This document shows, one piece after another, positions 16,575 to 24,764 of a stretch of 46,591 bases of DNA. This stretch comes from an uncultured Oligoflexia bacterium (GTDB lineage: Bacteria; Bdellovibrionota; Bacteriovoracia; Bacteriovoracales; Bacteriovoracaceae), in the NCBI GenBank assembly GCA_950061135.1, contig CATLVU010000007.1, positions 1 through 46,591 of the forward strand, given 5' to 3'. The notes under the pieces are model-generated. The model did not search any database. It was not told the DNA's origin and was given only the letters and a program-made list of their open reading frames with translations. Position numbers and translations under genes: made by a program. How positions within the stretch are numbered: the first letter of the stretch is position 1; each line of letters starts with the position of its first letter.

Positions 16575-16961
16575 ATGACTTATAAAAATGAAGATGTTTT
16601 AAAAAGAATTCATGATTCTAAAAAAAGTGAATTAACTCATGTTACTGGCAAAAGCTCTCTCTCGATTGAAGAAAGAGTTAAAGTGAGTCTATGTAGACAC
16701 TTTGTGCGTTTTGCTAATGAGAAGAAAATGAAACCGAAAGACTTGAGTGATTTAACAGGTATTTCGGCTAGTCTTATATCTGAAATTACAAACTACAAAA
16801 TCAAAAAGTTTTCGATAGATATATTGTTAAAGAACTTAACGATTCTTGGCGCACACTCACCACGTATTTGGGAGTACTTAGTCTTTATAGAGAAGGCCGT
16901 TGAAGTTCCTGCGCTTAAAGCCACAGAGGCGAGGAAGCTAATAAAAATAATCCGCAAATAA
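16575..16961 (+). CDS. XRE-family HTH regulator
   Basis: 128 residues. Residues 44-90 form a Cro/CI-type HTH (RFANEKKMKPKDLSDLTGIS, then ASLISEITNYKIKKFSIDIL). GAGGTGA precedes ATG 16575. It lies 60 bases after the nucleotidyltransferase gene in the same orientation and may be a third member of the toxin-antitoxin cassette or an independent regulator. A terminator follows at 17108. Confidence 0.75.
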   Translation: MTYKNEDVLKRIHDSKKSELTHVTGKSSLSIEERVKVSLCRHFVRFANEKKMKPKDLSDLTGISASLISEITNYKIKKFSIDILLKNLTILGAHSPRIWEYLVFIEKAVEVPALKATEARKLIKIIRK

Positions 16962-17107
16962 TCTGTTTCTTTTTGGGGGGGTTCTTGATCGGTTTTGTCG
17001 ATCTCATTCTCTGACGGTTAAAGTTTGGTACTTGAAGAGTTTCTTTCCTATTAGGTTCATTCAAAGCCATTGATTAAATAAGATATCCATTAATTCCGAA
17101 AGTTTAG

Positions 17108-17130
17108 ATAGTGTTTAACACTATTTTTTA
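17108..17130 (+). terminator. Rho-independent terminator
   Basis: ATAGTGTTTAACACTAT (17108-17124) folds as a 6-8 bp stem with a very short loop and is followed by TTTTTTA. It separates the defence cassette from the metal-resistance genes. Confidence 0.75.
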
Positions 17131-17173
17131 ACAAATATAGAGTCGGCTAAAGTTGGCAAAGAGGGTGGCATAG

Positions 17174-18019
17174 ATGCAAAAAACATCTGTAAATATAAAA
17201 AGAATGGATTGTCCTTCTGAAATAAAAATGATCGAAGGATTGATGGAAAACTTAGACCCAAGCGCGAAGATGGTGTTTGATTTAGAGTCTAGGACTGTGC
17301 AGTTTTATCATAGTGTAGATAAAGACCAGATACTGGACTCTTTAAAGGCTATTTCTCTTCCCGGTGATTTAATAAGCTCTCAAGAGGTTTTAGATCATGA
17401 TATTCCAGATATCGCTCCTAGTGTAGAAGCGAAAACGCTAAAATACTTACTCGGTATAAATTTTACGATGTTTGTTGTTGAGATCATTTTAGGGTTTTAT
17501 GCTGAGTCTACTGGGCTTCTTGCTGATGGGCTAGATATGCTGGCTGATTCATTTGTGTATGGTTTAAGTCTTTATGCCGTTGGAAAGTCAATTGCAATGA
17601 AGCATAAGGCGGCATATTTTAGCGGAATTATGCAAATCTCTCTTGGCCTGCTTTGCTTGGTCGAGGTTGGTAGAAAATTCTATTTTGGAAGTGAGCCACT
17701 GTCTAATTATATGATCGTGGTTTCAGTAATTGCACTTATCGCTAACCTCTGGTGTCTTATATTGATTCATAAGCATAAAGACGGAGAAGTTCACATGAAG
17801 GCCAGTTGGATATTTTCTGCTAATGATGTAATCGTTAATACCGGAGTGATTTTTTCCGGTGCTTTGGTATATTTTCTTAAGAGTAATGTTCCTGACCTTA
17901 TTATTGGAGGAATTGTCTCTCTTGTTGTAATCAGAGGTGGCATTAGCATAATGAAGCTATCAAAAATCAAAAAAGCAGAGCCTATAAAAGAATCATGTTG
18001 TTCAAGTAATTGTGATTAA
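17174..18019 (+). CDS. Cation diffusion facilitator with N-terminal HMA-like domain, copy 1
   Basis: 281 residues. Residues 1-75 look like a ferredoxin-fold HMA domain, but the usual CxxC is reduced to MDCPSE (Cys13). A CDF membrane domain follows with HxxxD-type metal sites replaced by LLADGLDMLADSFVYG (about 116-131), whose paired DxxxD aspartates fit the family, and six hydrophobic helices between about 92 and 265. The protein ends CCSSNC, a likely metal-binding tail. CDF exporters move divalent cations out of the cytoplasm in exchange for protons. A paralogue of the same design lies at 33611-34459. ATG follows GAGGGTGG. Confidence 0.8.
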   Translation: MQKTSVNIKRMDCPSEIKMIEGLMENLDPSAKMVFDLESRTVQFYHSVDKDQILDSLKAISLPGDLISSQEVLDHDIPDIAPSVEAKTLKYLLGINFTMFVVEIILGFYAESTGLLADGLDMLADSFVYGLSLYAVGKSIAMKHKAAYFSGIMQISLGLLCLVEVGRKFYFGSEPLSNYMIVVSVIALIANLWCLILIHKHKDGEVHMKASWIFSANDVIVNTGVIFSGALVYFLKSNVPDLIIGGIVSLVVIRGGISIMKLSKIKKAEPIKESCCSSNCD

Positions 18020-18023
18020 TTAG

Positions 18024-18076
18024 TCATTTTTTATAAAACTTTCTAATGAAGGCAGTCCCTTTTGAACTTTCAAAAG
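18024..18076 (-). pseudogene. 3' fragment of the small membrane-peptide gene (copy A)
   Basis: Read on the minus strand, this segment encodes LLKVQKGLPSLESFIKK then a stop, clearly related to the C-terminus of the intact peptide at 34468-34635 and the frameshifted copy at 19614-19782. The 5' part is gone. Like the others it lies tail-to-tail with a metal gene. Confidence 0.7.
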
Positions 18077-18203
18077 TGACAAAATGAAGTATATATCAGT
18101 TTTAGCTTTCATAATTATGGGTGTTTGAGTTTTGCTTAAAAGAAGTAATTAAGAAGCAGCTTCAAATTATCTAACCTGCTGAAAATACACAGTAAAAAAA
18201 CTA

Positions 18204-18235
18204 TTTACTCCGTAGTATACCACAGGGTTTATAAT
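18204..18235 (+). promoter_or_regulatory. MerR-type promoter/operator with a long spacer
   Basis: A -35-like TTTACT (18204-18209) and a consensus -10 TATAAT (18230-18235) are 20 bases apart, the over-long spacing that MerR-family activators correct by untwisting DNA. The imperfect dyad ACTCCGT-N8-ACAGGGT lies between them. The ATG of merR begins only seven bases after the -10, so the transcript would start at or next to the start codon. Confidence 0.8.
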
Positions 18236-18241
18236 GAACTC

Positions 18242-18655
18242 ATGAAAGAAGAATATACTATTGGAAAGTTAGCAAAAGAGTCTGGAGTGACAGTTGAAAC
18301 CATAAGGTTTTATGAACAAAAAGGTTTGATCAAGCAACCCTCTCCGAAGTCAGGATATCGTAAATATCCTTTTGACGACATTATTAAGATTAAGTTTATC
18401 AAAAGAACACAGGAACTTGGGTTTACTTTAAATGAGGCCAAAGAGCTTTTAGAACTTCGTGTAAAAAACAACGCTAAATGTGGTCAAGTTAAAGCTAAAG
18501 CTGAACAGAAACTTGATGAAGTCGAAAAAAAGATAAAAGACTTAAACAAGATGAAGCGTTCATTAAGAAAAATGGTTGATTCATGTTCAAACAACGAAAA
18601 ATCAGTTTCTGAATGTCCAATTCTTGAATGCTTTGAAAAGGATAAAAAATGTTAA
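18242..18655 (+). CDS. merR: MerR-type mercury-responsive regulator
   Basis: 137 residues: N-terminal winged HTH (YTIGKLAKESGVTVETIRFYEQKGLI), a long dimerisation helix and three cysteines at 80, 115 and 125. Their spacing (35 and 10) is almost that of the Hg(II)-binding triad of Tn501 MerR (82, 117, 126), so mercury is the best ligand guess. It represses or activates its own operon from the operator 18204-18235. There is no ribosome site, consistent with a leaderless transcript. The stop overlaps the next gene by seven bases. Confidence 0.85.
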   Translation: MKEEYTIGKLAKESGVTVETIRFYEQKGLIKQPSPKSGYRKYPFDDIIKIKFIKRTQELGFTLNEAKELLELRVKNNAKCGQVKAKAEQKLDEVEKKIKDLNKMKRSLRKMVDSCSNNEKSVSECPILECFEKDKKC

Positions 18656-19347
18656 ATGTAGAATTTATTTTTGACAAAGATTGTCCTAATGTAAAATCAA
18701 CTCGGGCAAACCTAGTGAAAGCCTTCTCTAAAGCAAAGTTAAGTGCACAATGGAAGGAATGGGATAGAAACTCAGAAGAAGCTCCTGAACATGCCAAAAT
18801 GCATGGCTCTCCTACAGTGTTAATAAATGGAAAAGATATAATGGGAGTTGAGCCAGAAACTGGAGCAAACTGCTGTAGAGTTTATGAGGGAGCAGGTGTT
18901 CCCTCTGTAGAGCTACTAGTTTCAAAATTGTTAGAAACAAAGAATACTTCCTCTACTAATAGTAATAAGTTGTTTGGATTTCTTGGAACAGTTTCTATTG
19001 GGCCGGGGGTTGGAGCGGCATTTCTTGCTAAGGCATCATGCCCTTTTTGTTACCCTGCTATAGCAGGTTTTTTAACTAGTATTGGGTTGGGTTTTCTATT
19101 TAAGGGGACTTATTTCTATATATTAATGGCTGTTTTTCTAGGAGTAGCACTTTTTGGTTTAGGTTTTAAGGCGAAAGCAAGAAGAGGATTAGGGCCACTA
19201 TATTTAGGTATATTTGGATCAATAGTGGCAATGGTGTTCCACTATTTTAAAAATGATTATATTTTTTACTTTGGAATTGGTGTTTTAATAATTGCTTCGG
19301 TCTGGAATTTAATTCCAGTGAAAAAGCAATGTAATGCTTGTAATTAA
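18649..19347 (+). CDS. Mercuric transport protein: thioredoxin-like domain fused to MerT/MerC-like membrane part
   Basis: 232 residues. Residues 1-90 form a thioredoxin-like domain with Cys12 (DKDCPNV), the cis-proline segment GSPTVLINGKDIMG and a CC pair at 75-76. Residues 108-225 hold four hydrophobic helices, the first carrying SCPFCYPAIAG (Cys131, Cys134), the paired-cysteine signature of MerT/MerC-type uptake proteins. The protein ends CNAC. Such proteins hand Hg(II) from outside to the cytoplasm. It shares the merR transcript. No MerA or MerB is found nearby, so the fate of imported mercury is unclear. Confidence 0.7.
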   Translation: MLNVEFIFDKDCPNVKSTRANLVKAFSKAKLSAQWKEWDRNSEEAPEHAKMHGSPTVLINGKDIMGVEPETGANCCRVYEGAGVPSVELLVSKLLETKNTSSTNSNKLFGFLGTVSIGPGVGAAFLAKASCPFCYPAIAGFLTSIGLGFLFKGTYFYILMAVFLGVALFGLGFKAKARRGLGPLYLGIFGSIVAMVFHYFKNDYIFYFGIGVLIIASVWNLIPVKKQCNACN

Positions 19348-19362
19348 ACATAGGAGGATTAT

Positions 19363-19617
19363 ATGGCAAACAAAGTCGAAATTTTTAGTGCAGGGTGCCC
19401 TGCTTGTGAAAGCACGATTGAACTCGTGAATGAAGTCGCTTGTGATAACTGTGAGATAAACATTCTTGATATGAATGATTCATCTGTTTCAAATCGCGCA
19501 AAAGAACTTGGAATAGCAAGAGTTCCCGCTGTTGTTGTTAATGGTAAACTAGCTGATTGCTGCCAAGTTAAAGGCCCAACTAAAGAAGGTCTTAAAGCTG
19601 CTGGAATTGGTAGCTAG
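19363..19617 (+). CDS. Small thioredoxin/glutaredoxin-like cysteine protein
   Basis: 84 residues with a redox-type CPAC motif (Cys12, Cys15) after a first strand VEIFSAG, further cysteines in CDNC and DCC, and a cis-proline segment ARVPAVVVNGKL. Start ATG has TAGGAGG upstream. Third gene of the mer-type operon, 15 bases after the transporter. A metal-carrier role (MerP substitute) or a redox partner is plausible; neither is proven. A minus-strand pseudogene overlaps its stop codon. Confidence 0.75.
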   Translation: MANKVEIFSAGCPACESTIELVNEVACDNCEINILDMNDSSVSNRAKELGIARVPAVVVNGKLADCCQVKGPTKEGLKAAGIGS

Positions 19618-19782
19618 TTCTTTTTTGTTAATTTTTCTGTAAAGCTTTCTAAAGACGGAAGCCCTTTTTGAACTTTCAAGAGGGCTTCTTTTTTTATGGC
19701 CTTGCTTGAAAAGTTCAATACAGTTGTTCCTGAAATTACTGTAAATAATATCGCAAGAAAATATCTCAATTATCGCACGCAT
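19614..19782 (-). pseudogene. Frameshifted copy B of the small membrane-peptide gene
   Basis: On the minus strand the start MRAIIEIF is identical to the intact copy at 34468-34635. Then one extra base in a run (near 19758-19761) shifts the frame. Correcting it gives LAILFTVISGTTVLNFSSKA and a C-terminus ESFTEKLTKKN with a stop at 19614. DNA identity to the intact copy is high over about 165 bases. The rest of the gap 19618-19993 has only a small GC-rich dyad near 19920-19955 before the transposase. Confidence 0.8.
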
Positions 19783-19993
19783 ACTATGCCTCATGATTTT
19801 GATTGCGGTTGATGATGTCTCAAACCGTTGTTTTATTCCATTTTCCACCAAGTGATACACCCGAAAGAACCCCAAAATACCAAAAAAGCACTAAAACATA
19901 TCAATTAATCGTGAAAAAGCCGAGAATTCGGAAGCCGAGTGACGAATTTTCGTCAGTATAAGACCATTAAAATTAACAAAGAGGGAGGATTCT

Positions 19994-21051
19994 ATGGCGT
20001 ATAGGAAGTACGATCCTATGGTTAAAAAGATGATCATAGAAAGTGGAAATCGAAAATTATTTCCTGATTTGAATATTCCAAGAACGACAATCAATTATTG
20101 GCTCAAAGAGAGTAAGGAGAGAGTGACGGTCGAAAGCGAATTTGCATATGAGTATAGAGTTCAAAAGTTAAAAGAAGAGAACTTTGAGCTAAAGGCAAAG
20201 AATTTATTGTTAAAGAAAATGTATCATAAGTTTTTGGAAGAAGTTGAAGTTCATAATTTAAAAGGTAAAGAGAAACGGAAGCAGGCCATTGAGTTGATTG
20301 AGTCCTTTCGTGACTTTTTAACCTTAAAAGAGATTTTAAAAACTATTGGAGTTTCTCCAAGCAGTTATTACAGATGGAGAGTTGAGGCCTACGGTTGTGA
20401 GACAAATAAATATAAGAGATGTAATTTAAACCGTGCTAATCAACTAACAGCCAAGGAAGTCGAAACTCTTATAAAGTATGCAACTCTTCCTCAGTTTCGA
20501 AAGTTCTCAACTGTCAGTCTCATGCACTATTGTAAGAGACATCGTATACTTCATTGTTCCTTAGACTCTTGGTATAAGTACTTAAAGCTCCACGGAATTG
20601 TTAGAAGGACAACGCCTAATAGAAGGAAGAAGCAATATAAGAATGGATTACGAGCTAAGAAGGTTAATGAATACTGGCATATTGATCTCACAGAACTAAA
20701 GTACGGAGAAAAAGATAAGGCGTATTTGCAGATTGTAATCGATAATTATTCAAGATTAATTGTCGCTTGGAAGCTATCAAATCGAAAGACCATGGATCTT
20801 ACGTATAAGACAATTTTAAAGTCTTTTCATTTTGCTCCATGGTTGAGGCTGTCTTTCGTCAGTTCAAGCAACGCTTTTATTTAAAAGAGTCTAAAAACTT
20901 TCGAAGTCTTTATTCTCAAGTATATAAATTTGTTAAACAATACAATCGGATAATTCCTCATACGTCGCTGAAGGGTGGACTTCCAATAGAAGTCTTTAAG
21001 GGGACATTTGATCATGAATCGTATACTGTCAGTTGTGGAAGACCTGTATAA
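19994..21051 (+). pseudogene. IS3-like (rve/DDE) transposase with internal deletion
   Basis: The 5' part (19994-about 20838) encodes an N-terminal HTH (RTTINYWLKES), a coiled coil, a second HTH (GVSPSSYYRWR) and the start of the rve integrase core, including the first aspartate in YWHIDLTELKY and VIDNYSR. The frame then jumps: from about 20839 another frame continues with VEAVFRQFKQRF and YNRIIPHTSLKGGLPIEVF, the C-terminal end of the same core. The intervening second aspartate region is missing, so the enzyme is dead. GAGGGAGGA precedes the ATG. The 3' end runs into an integrase remnant. Terminal inverted repeats could not be identified. Confidence 0.85.
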
Positions 21052-21331
21052 AAATAAGACTAATGAATTTGTTCTTCCACGAGTTCAGGGATGGGAGACA
21101 GGGGAGCAGGCTAAATATTTAAAGCTCTTCCTAAAAGAAATAGACCTTCCCTTAATTCGTTTTCATGACCTAAGAGCATCTTGGGCCACGATCATGCTTT
21201 CAAAAGGAATTGAGCCTATCAAGGTCATGTCCATGGGGGGATGGAAAGATTTAAAGACAATGCAGATTTATATTCGCAAGTCTGGGATAAATATTCGAGG
21301 GATAACTAAGTGTTTGGACTTGTTAAAATAA
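21038..21331 (+). pseudogene. C-terminal remnant of a tyrosine integrase
   Basis: Encodes the catalytic end of an integrase closely related to the intact one at 35743-36789: NEFVLPRVQGWE, then RFHDLRASWATIMLSKGIEP, then GGWKDLKTMQIYIRKSGI, with His, Arg, Trp and Tyr retained. The N-terminal two thirds including the first catalytic Arg are gone, replaced by transposase sequence. Marks an old element end. Confidence 0.88.
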
Positions 21332-21360
21332 AATGCACTTGATTTAATGTAAAAACTAAT

Positions 21361-21377
21361 ATACCCTGCGGGGGTAT
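21361..21377. promoter_or_regulatory. CsoR-type copper operator ahead of copZA
   Basis: ATACCCTGCGGGGGTAT is the pseudo-palindromic TACCC-N-GGGGTA sequence recognised by CsoR-family repressors. It ends one base before a first in-frame ATG and 12 bases before the preferred copZ start. Confidence 0.85.
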
Positions 21378-21389
21378 ATGGGGGTCAAT

Positions 21390-21608
21390 ATGAAAACATT
21401 GAATATAGAAGTAGAAGGTATGAATTGTGGCGGTTGTGTAAATAAAATAACCGGGCATTTTCAATCGATTGATAATATTGAGGAAATCAAAGTCAATTTA
21501 GAAGATCAAAAAGTTCTGATTATCGGTAGTGATGATCTTTCAAATATGAAGGTCAGAAATGATTTAATAGAGCTTGGTTTTAGTGTAAAGAGTATTAAAA
21601 AGGCATAA
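21390..21608 (+). CDS. copZ: Copper chaperone, HMA domain
   Basis: 72 residues of ferredoxin-fold HMA domain with the metal motif GMNCGGCVNKI (Cys11, Cys14 from this start). ATG 21390 is preferred over ATG 21378 because a GGGGGT ribosome site lies between them and 21378 abuts the CsoR operator. It carries Cu(I) in the cytoplasm to the ATPase encoded one base downstream of its stop. Confidence 0.87.
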   Translation: MKTLNIEVEGMNCGGCVNKITGHFQSIDNIEEIKVNLEDQKVLIIGSDDLSNMKVRNDLIELGFSVKSIKKA

Positions 21609-21609
21609 T

Positions 21610-23781
21610 ATGGAAACGATTTCTCTTAAAGTTGGGGGAATGAGCTGTGCCAGTTGTGCCAGCTCAATTGAAAAGGAAGTTGCATCCTTAGATGGTGTAA
21701 TCAGCTCTAGTGTCAATTTTGCTGTTGAAACTGGAAAATTTGAAGTACAGGACAATAACGTTAGAGATAAAGTTATCGAGAAGATCAAGTCTCTTGGTTA
21801 CTCAATAGCTGATGATGAAAAAGTGGCTACTAATGTAGAGAAAATTGATGAGAACTTTTCTAAGTTTGTGATTTCAATCGTTTTAGCAATTATGATATTT
21901 GCTTTGGCAATGTGGCCTCTAAAAGGCTGGCCTTCTAAAGATGTAAATTGGTATTTGCAATTGGCCTTATGTGTTCCTATATGGGGATGGGTTGGATTAA
22001 AGTTTCAAAAATCTCTTCTTCACTTCTTAAAAAGTGGAAAGTCTAATATGAATACTCTTATAGGGCTTGGGACTACAGCTGCTTTTCTTTATAGTTTTTT
22101 TATAACTATTTTCTCTGAATATTCAGTTCAAATGGGGCTTACCCAAAAAGTTTATTTTGAAGCAGTCGGTTTTATTATTTCTTTTGTTTACTTAGGACAA
22201 TACTTTGAGGAAAAAGCGAAGAGAAAGACTACAGAGGCCCTAAACTCCCTTTTTCAGCTAAGTTCAAAGAATGCGACGCTTATAACTGATGGAGAGTTAA
22301 GAGAAGTTAAGATAGAAGATGTTAAAGTTGGTGATGTTATTAGGGTGAAGCCTGGAGAAAAGTTTCCTGTTGATGGTAAAATTATCAAAGGAGAGTCAGC
22401 GATTGATGAATCTATGATTTCTGGTGAACCAATTCCTGTGACAAAACAAGCTGGGGATCAACTTTTTACAGGAACAATAAATGGTGACAGTGTTATTGAG
22501 TATCGAGCAACTAAAGTAGGGAATGATACTTTCCTGTCGCAAATAATTAATTTTGTAGAACAGGCACAGAACTCTAAACCAGAAATTCAAAAATATGCAG
22601 ACAAGATAAGTTCAGTTTTTACTCCTGTAGTAATAGTTTTCTCAATTGTTACATTTCTATCTTGGTTTTTTCTAGGCCCTATGCCCATTTGGGGAAATTC
22701 AGTTTCTAACTTTATTGCTGTTCTTGTTATCGCTTGTCCATGTGCTTTAGGACTAGCGACACCAACTGCTGTAGTCGTTGCTACTGGTAGAGCGTCCTTA
22801 AAAGGTTTATTGATTGGTGGTGGAGATATCATTGAAAAAGCAATTGGGATTGATACGATTATATTTGATAAAACTGGAACTATAACTGAAGGAAAACCTT
22901 CTGTAATTGAAGTGAATATAAAAGATAGTGATGAAGCTATTTTGAAAGAAGTTGCATCAATTGAACAGTTTTCTGAACATCCTCTTTCTAAAGCCATTGT
23001 GAACTACTCTAAAGAACAAGGGATTGAACTAGAAGAACCAGATAGCTTTGAGATAGTAAAAGGGAAGGGCTTGAAAGCTGAAATTGATGAAAGTGACTAT
23101 TTAATCGGAAATGAGAAATTATTAAATGAAAATAATGTGTTTCTTGATAACAATATTATGACAGACCAAGTTGGAAGCTTTGTGTTTATTTCAAAAAATA
23201 AGAAGCATGTAGGTTCAATTATAGTTGGAGATAAAATCAAAGACTCTTCCAAGCATACAATAGAGCAACTTAAAGAACGTGGCATAGAAACTTGGATGAT
23301 AACAGGTGATAATGAGATTATTGCTAAAGCTGTATCCAAAGAACTAGGCATTGATCATTTTATAGCAAATGCTCTTCCCCTTGAAAAATCAACTAAACTA
23401 GAAGAGCTTCAAAATAGTGGTAAGACTGTCGCTATGGTTGGGGATGGTGTTAATGATGCTCCTGCATTAGCAAAGGCTGACCTTTCAATGGCGATGGGAA
23501 CTGGTACTGATGTGGCCATAAATGCTTCAGACGTTACAATTGTAAAGGGTGATCTTTCAAAGGCACTAGAGTTTATTGAGTTGTCTGAAGGGACTATGAA
23601 GATTATTAAACAAAATCTTTTCCTTTCAATGGTCTACAATACATTATTGATTCCAATTGCAGCAGGTGTTCTTGTTATTTTCGGTGGGCCTATGATGCCT
23701 CCTGTTTTAGCAAGTGTCGCTATGGCATTAAGTAGTATTTCTGTTGTTTCCAATAGTCTTAGAATTAAGAATATTATCTAA
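21610..23781 (+). CDS. copA: Cu(I)-exporting P1B-type ATPase
   Basis: 723 residues with one N-terminal HMA domain (GMSCASCASSIEK, CxxC near 14-17), eight expected membrane helices, actuator loop with SGEP, the intramembrane metal motif CPC (Cys376-Pro377-Cys378), phosphorylation site DKTGT (Asp420), the SEHPLSKAI histidine-proline motif and the hinge GDGVNDAPAL. Length fits a single-HMA CopA. The enzyme pumps Cu(I) out of the cytoplasm with ATP. It is co-transcribed with copZ under the CsoR operator. Confidence 0.95.
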   Translation: METISLKVGGMSCASCASSIEKEVASLDGVISSSVNFAVETGKFEVQDNNVRDKVIEKIKSLGYSIADDEKVATNVEKIDENFSKFVISIVLAIMIFALAMWPLKGWPSKDVNWYLQLALCVPIWGWVGLKFQKSLLHFLKSGKSNMNTLIGLGTTAAFLYSFFITIFSEYSVQMGLTQKVYFEAVGFIISFVYLGQYFEEKAKRKTTEALNSLFQLSSKNATLITDGELREVKIEDVKVGDVIRVKPGEKFPVDGKIIKGESAIDESMISGEPIPVTKQAGDQLFTGTINGDSVIEYRATKVGNDTFLSQIINFVEQAQNSKPEIQKYADKISSVFTPVVIVFSIVTFLSWFFLGPMPIWGNSVSNFIAVLVIACPCALGLATPTAVVVATGRASLKGLLIGGGDIIEKAIGIDTIIFDKTGTITEGKPSVIEVNIKDSDEAILKEVASIEQFSEHPLSKAIVNYSKEQGIELEEPDSFEIVKGKGLKAEIDESDYLIGNEKLLNENNVFLDNNIMTDQVGSFVFISKNKKHVGSIIVGDKIKDSSKHTIEQLKERGIETWMITGDNEIIAKAVSKELGIDHFIANALPLEKSTKLEELQNSGKTVAMVGDGVNDAPALAKADLSMAMGTGTDVAINASDVTIVKGDLSKALEFIELSEGTMKIIKQNLFLSMVYNTLLIPIAAGVLVIFGGPMMPPVLASVAMALSSISVVSNSLRIKNII

Positions 23782-23804
23782 TTTCAGATACTTGTATTGA
23801 GATT

Positions 23805-23820
23805 TACCCTGATGGGGTAT
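23805..23820. promoter_or_regulatory. CsoR-type copper operator ahead of csoR
   Basis: TACCCTGATGGGGTAT, closely matching the operators at 21361 and 25351. A second partial site (TAGGGGTATAGGGTAT) follows at about 23831-23846. It lies 127 bases before csoR, consistent with autoregulation. Confidence 0.82.
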
Positions 23821-23946
23821 GTATAAAATATAGGGGTATAGGGTATTAATGGCGCGATGCGGAGCGTTAGGCTAATCTATCTTCAGATAATGAAGGCAAT
23901 GACTCTGTTGGCTTTGGAATTAAAATAAGGTTTTAGAGAGTAAGTT

Positions 23947-24231
23947 ATGGAAAAAAAAGGTGCTGATCACAAATCACATTTAGCAAGAGTTAATAGAATT
24001 GAAGGTCAAGTAAAAGGCATTAAAGGTATGATTGAAGAAGGTAAGTATTGTGTAGATATACTTACCCAAATCAAGGCAATTAGAAGTGCTCTAAAGGGAC
24101 TTGAGCTTCAAATCCTTGAAGGGCACGCAAATCATTGTTTGTTGAATGCAGTAAAGTCAGGCTCTAAAAAAGATGCAGAAGAGAAAATTAATGAGATCAT
24201 GGAGTTGATTAAGAAATCATCTAAGTCTTAA
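23947..24231 (+). CDS. csoR: CsoR-family copper-sensing repressor
   Basis: 94 residues, all helical, with RVNRIEGQVKGIKGMIEEGKYC and the metal ligands Cys35, His60 and Cys64, the Cys-His-Cys set of copper-sensing CsoR (RcnR and FrmR differ). Copper binding releases it from the GC-tract operators. Three such operators occur in this window. GAGAGTAAGTT precedes the ATG. It converges with the anti-sigma gene, overlapping by four bases. Confidence 0.9.
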   Translation: MEKKGADHKSHLARVNRIEGQVKGIKGMIEEGKYCVDILTQIKAIRSALKGLELQILEGHANHCLLNAVKSGSKKDAEEKINEIMELIKKSSKS

Positions 24232-24764
24232 TAATGAAAAACATGTCTTCTAACGACCCTGCTCAGCTCAAATACTGATAGTCCTCCAATCGTTGCACCC
24301 ACTAACCAATACAGAGCAAGACTTAAGTATACTTCAGAGCCTAGTATAATAAAGCTAGATAGAGCGATTATTGAAATAGAAGTATAATAAAGAATTCTTG
24401 ATTCCTTTATTTTCCTTACTTCACTAGATTTTAATATGTACGCTGCAAAGAGAGCACCACTTCCAATAAAAATTGATCCGCAAATGGCCATACAGATATT
24501 CTCACCAAATTTATGATGAAAGTAATGAAATAGTTCATAATTATTCGTTAGGCTAAGACTAAACTGTGGACAAAAAGTAAGAGTAACGGCTCCAATAAAG
24601 GCTTGAATACCTAATAGTTTAGAAAAAACAGTTTTATGGGATGGATCGAGATCAGCTTTAACAAAGTTTAAAATTCTATTGCTCAACTCTTCTGGCGGGT
24701 TAACTCCTTTAGAGTTCATAAAATCCAAGAAGTCCTTATTGTCTTTGTTGTTAGGATCAATCAT
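24228..24764 (-). CDS. Putative membrane anti-sigma factor
   Basis: 178 residues. A cytoplasmic N-terminal part (1-50; PPEELSNRILNFVKADL) precedes four hydrophobic segments (about 50-70, 88-112, 123-143, 148-165). The loop YFHHKFGENICMAICG holds His and Cys residues that could bind metal. The start overlaps the stop of the ECF sigma gene, the classic sigma/anti-sigma arrangement. I infer that it holds the sigma factor until a metal signal arrives; the sequence shows only topology and context. Confidence 0.65.
   Translation of the reverse strand: MIDPNNKDNKDFLDFMNSKGVNPPEELSNRILNFVKADLDPSHKTVFSKLLGIQAFIGAVTLTFCPQFSLSLTNNYELFHYFHHKFGENICMAICGSIFIGSGALFAAYILKSSEVRKIKESRILYYTSISIIALSSFIILGSEVYLSLALYWLVGATIGGLSVFELSRVVRRHVFHY

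Noticed and set aside
19549-19875. 108-residue minus-strand ORF as a genuine protein
   Set aside because: Its start region equals the small-peptide gene but the rest is a frameshift product; treated as a pseudogene copy.
23845-23875. GC-rich GCGATGCGGAGCGTTAGGC resembling an integron attC right core
   Set aside because: Only one half matches (GTTRRRY); no partner RYYYAAC, no second site and no integron integrase nearby.
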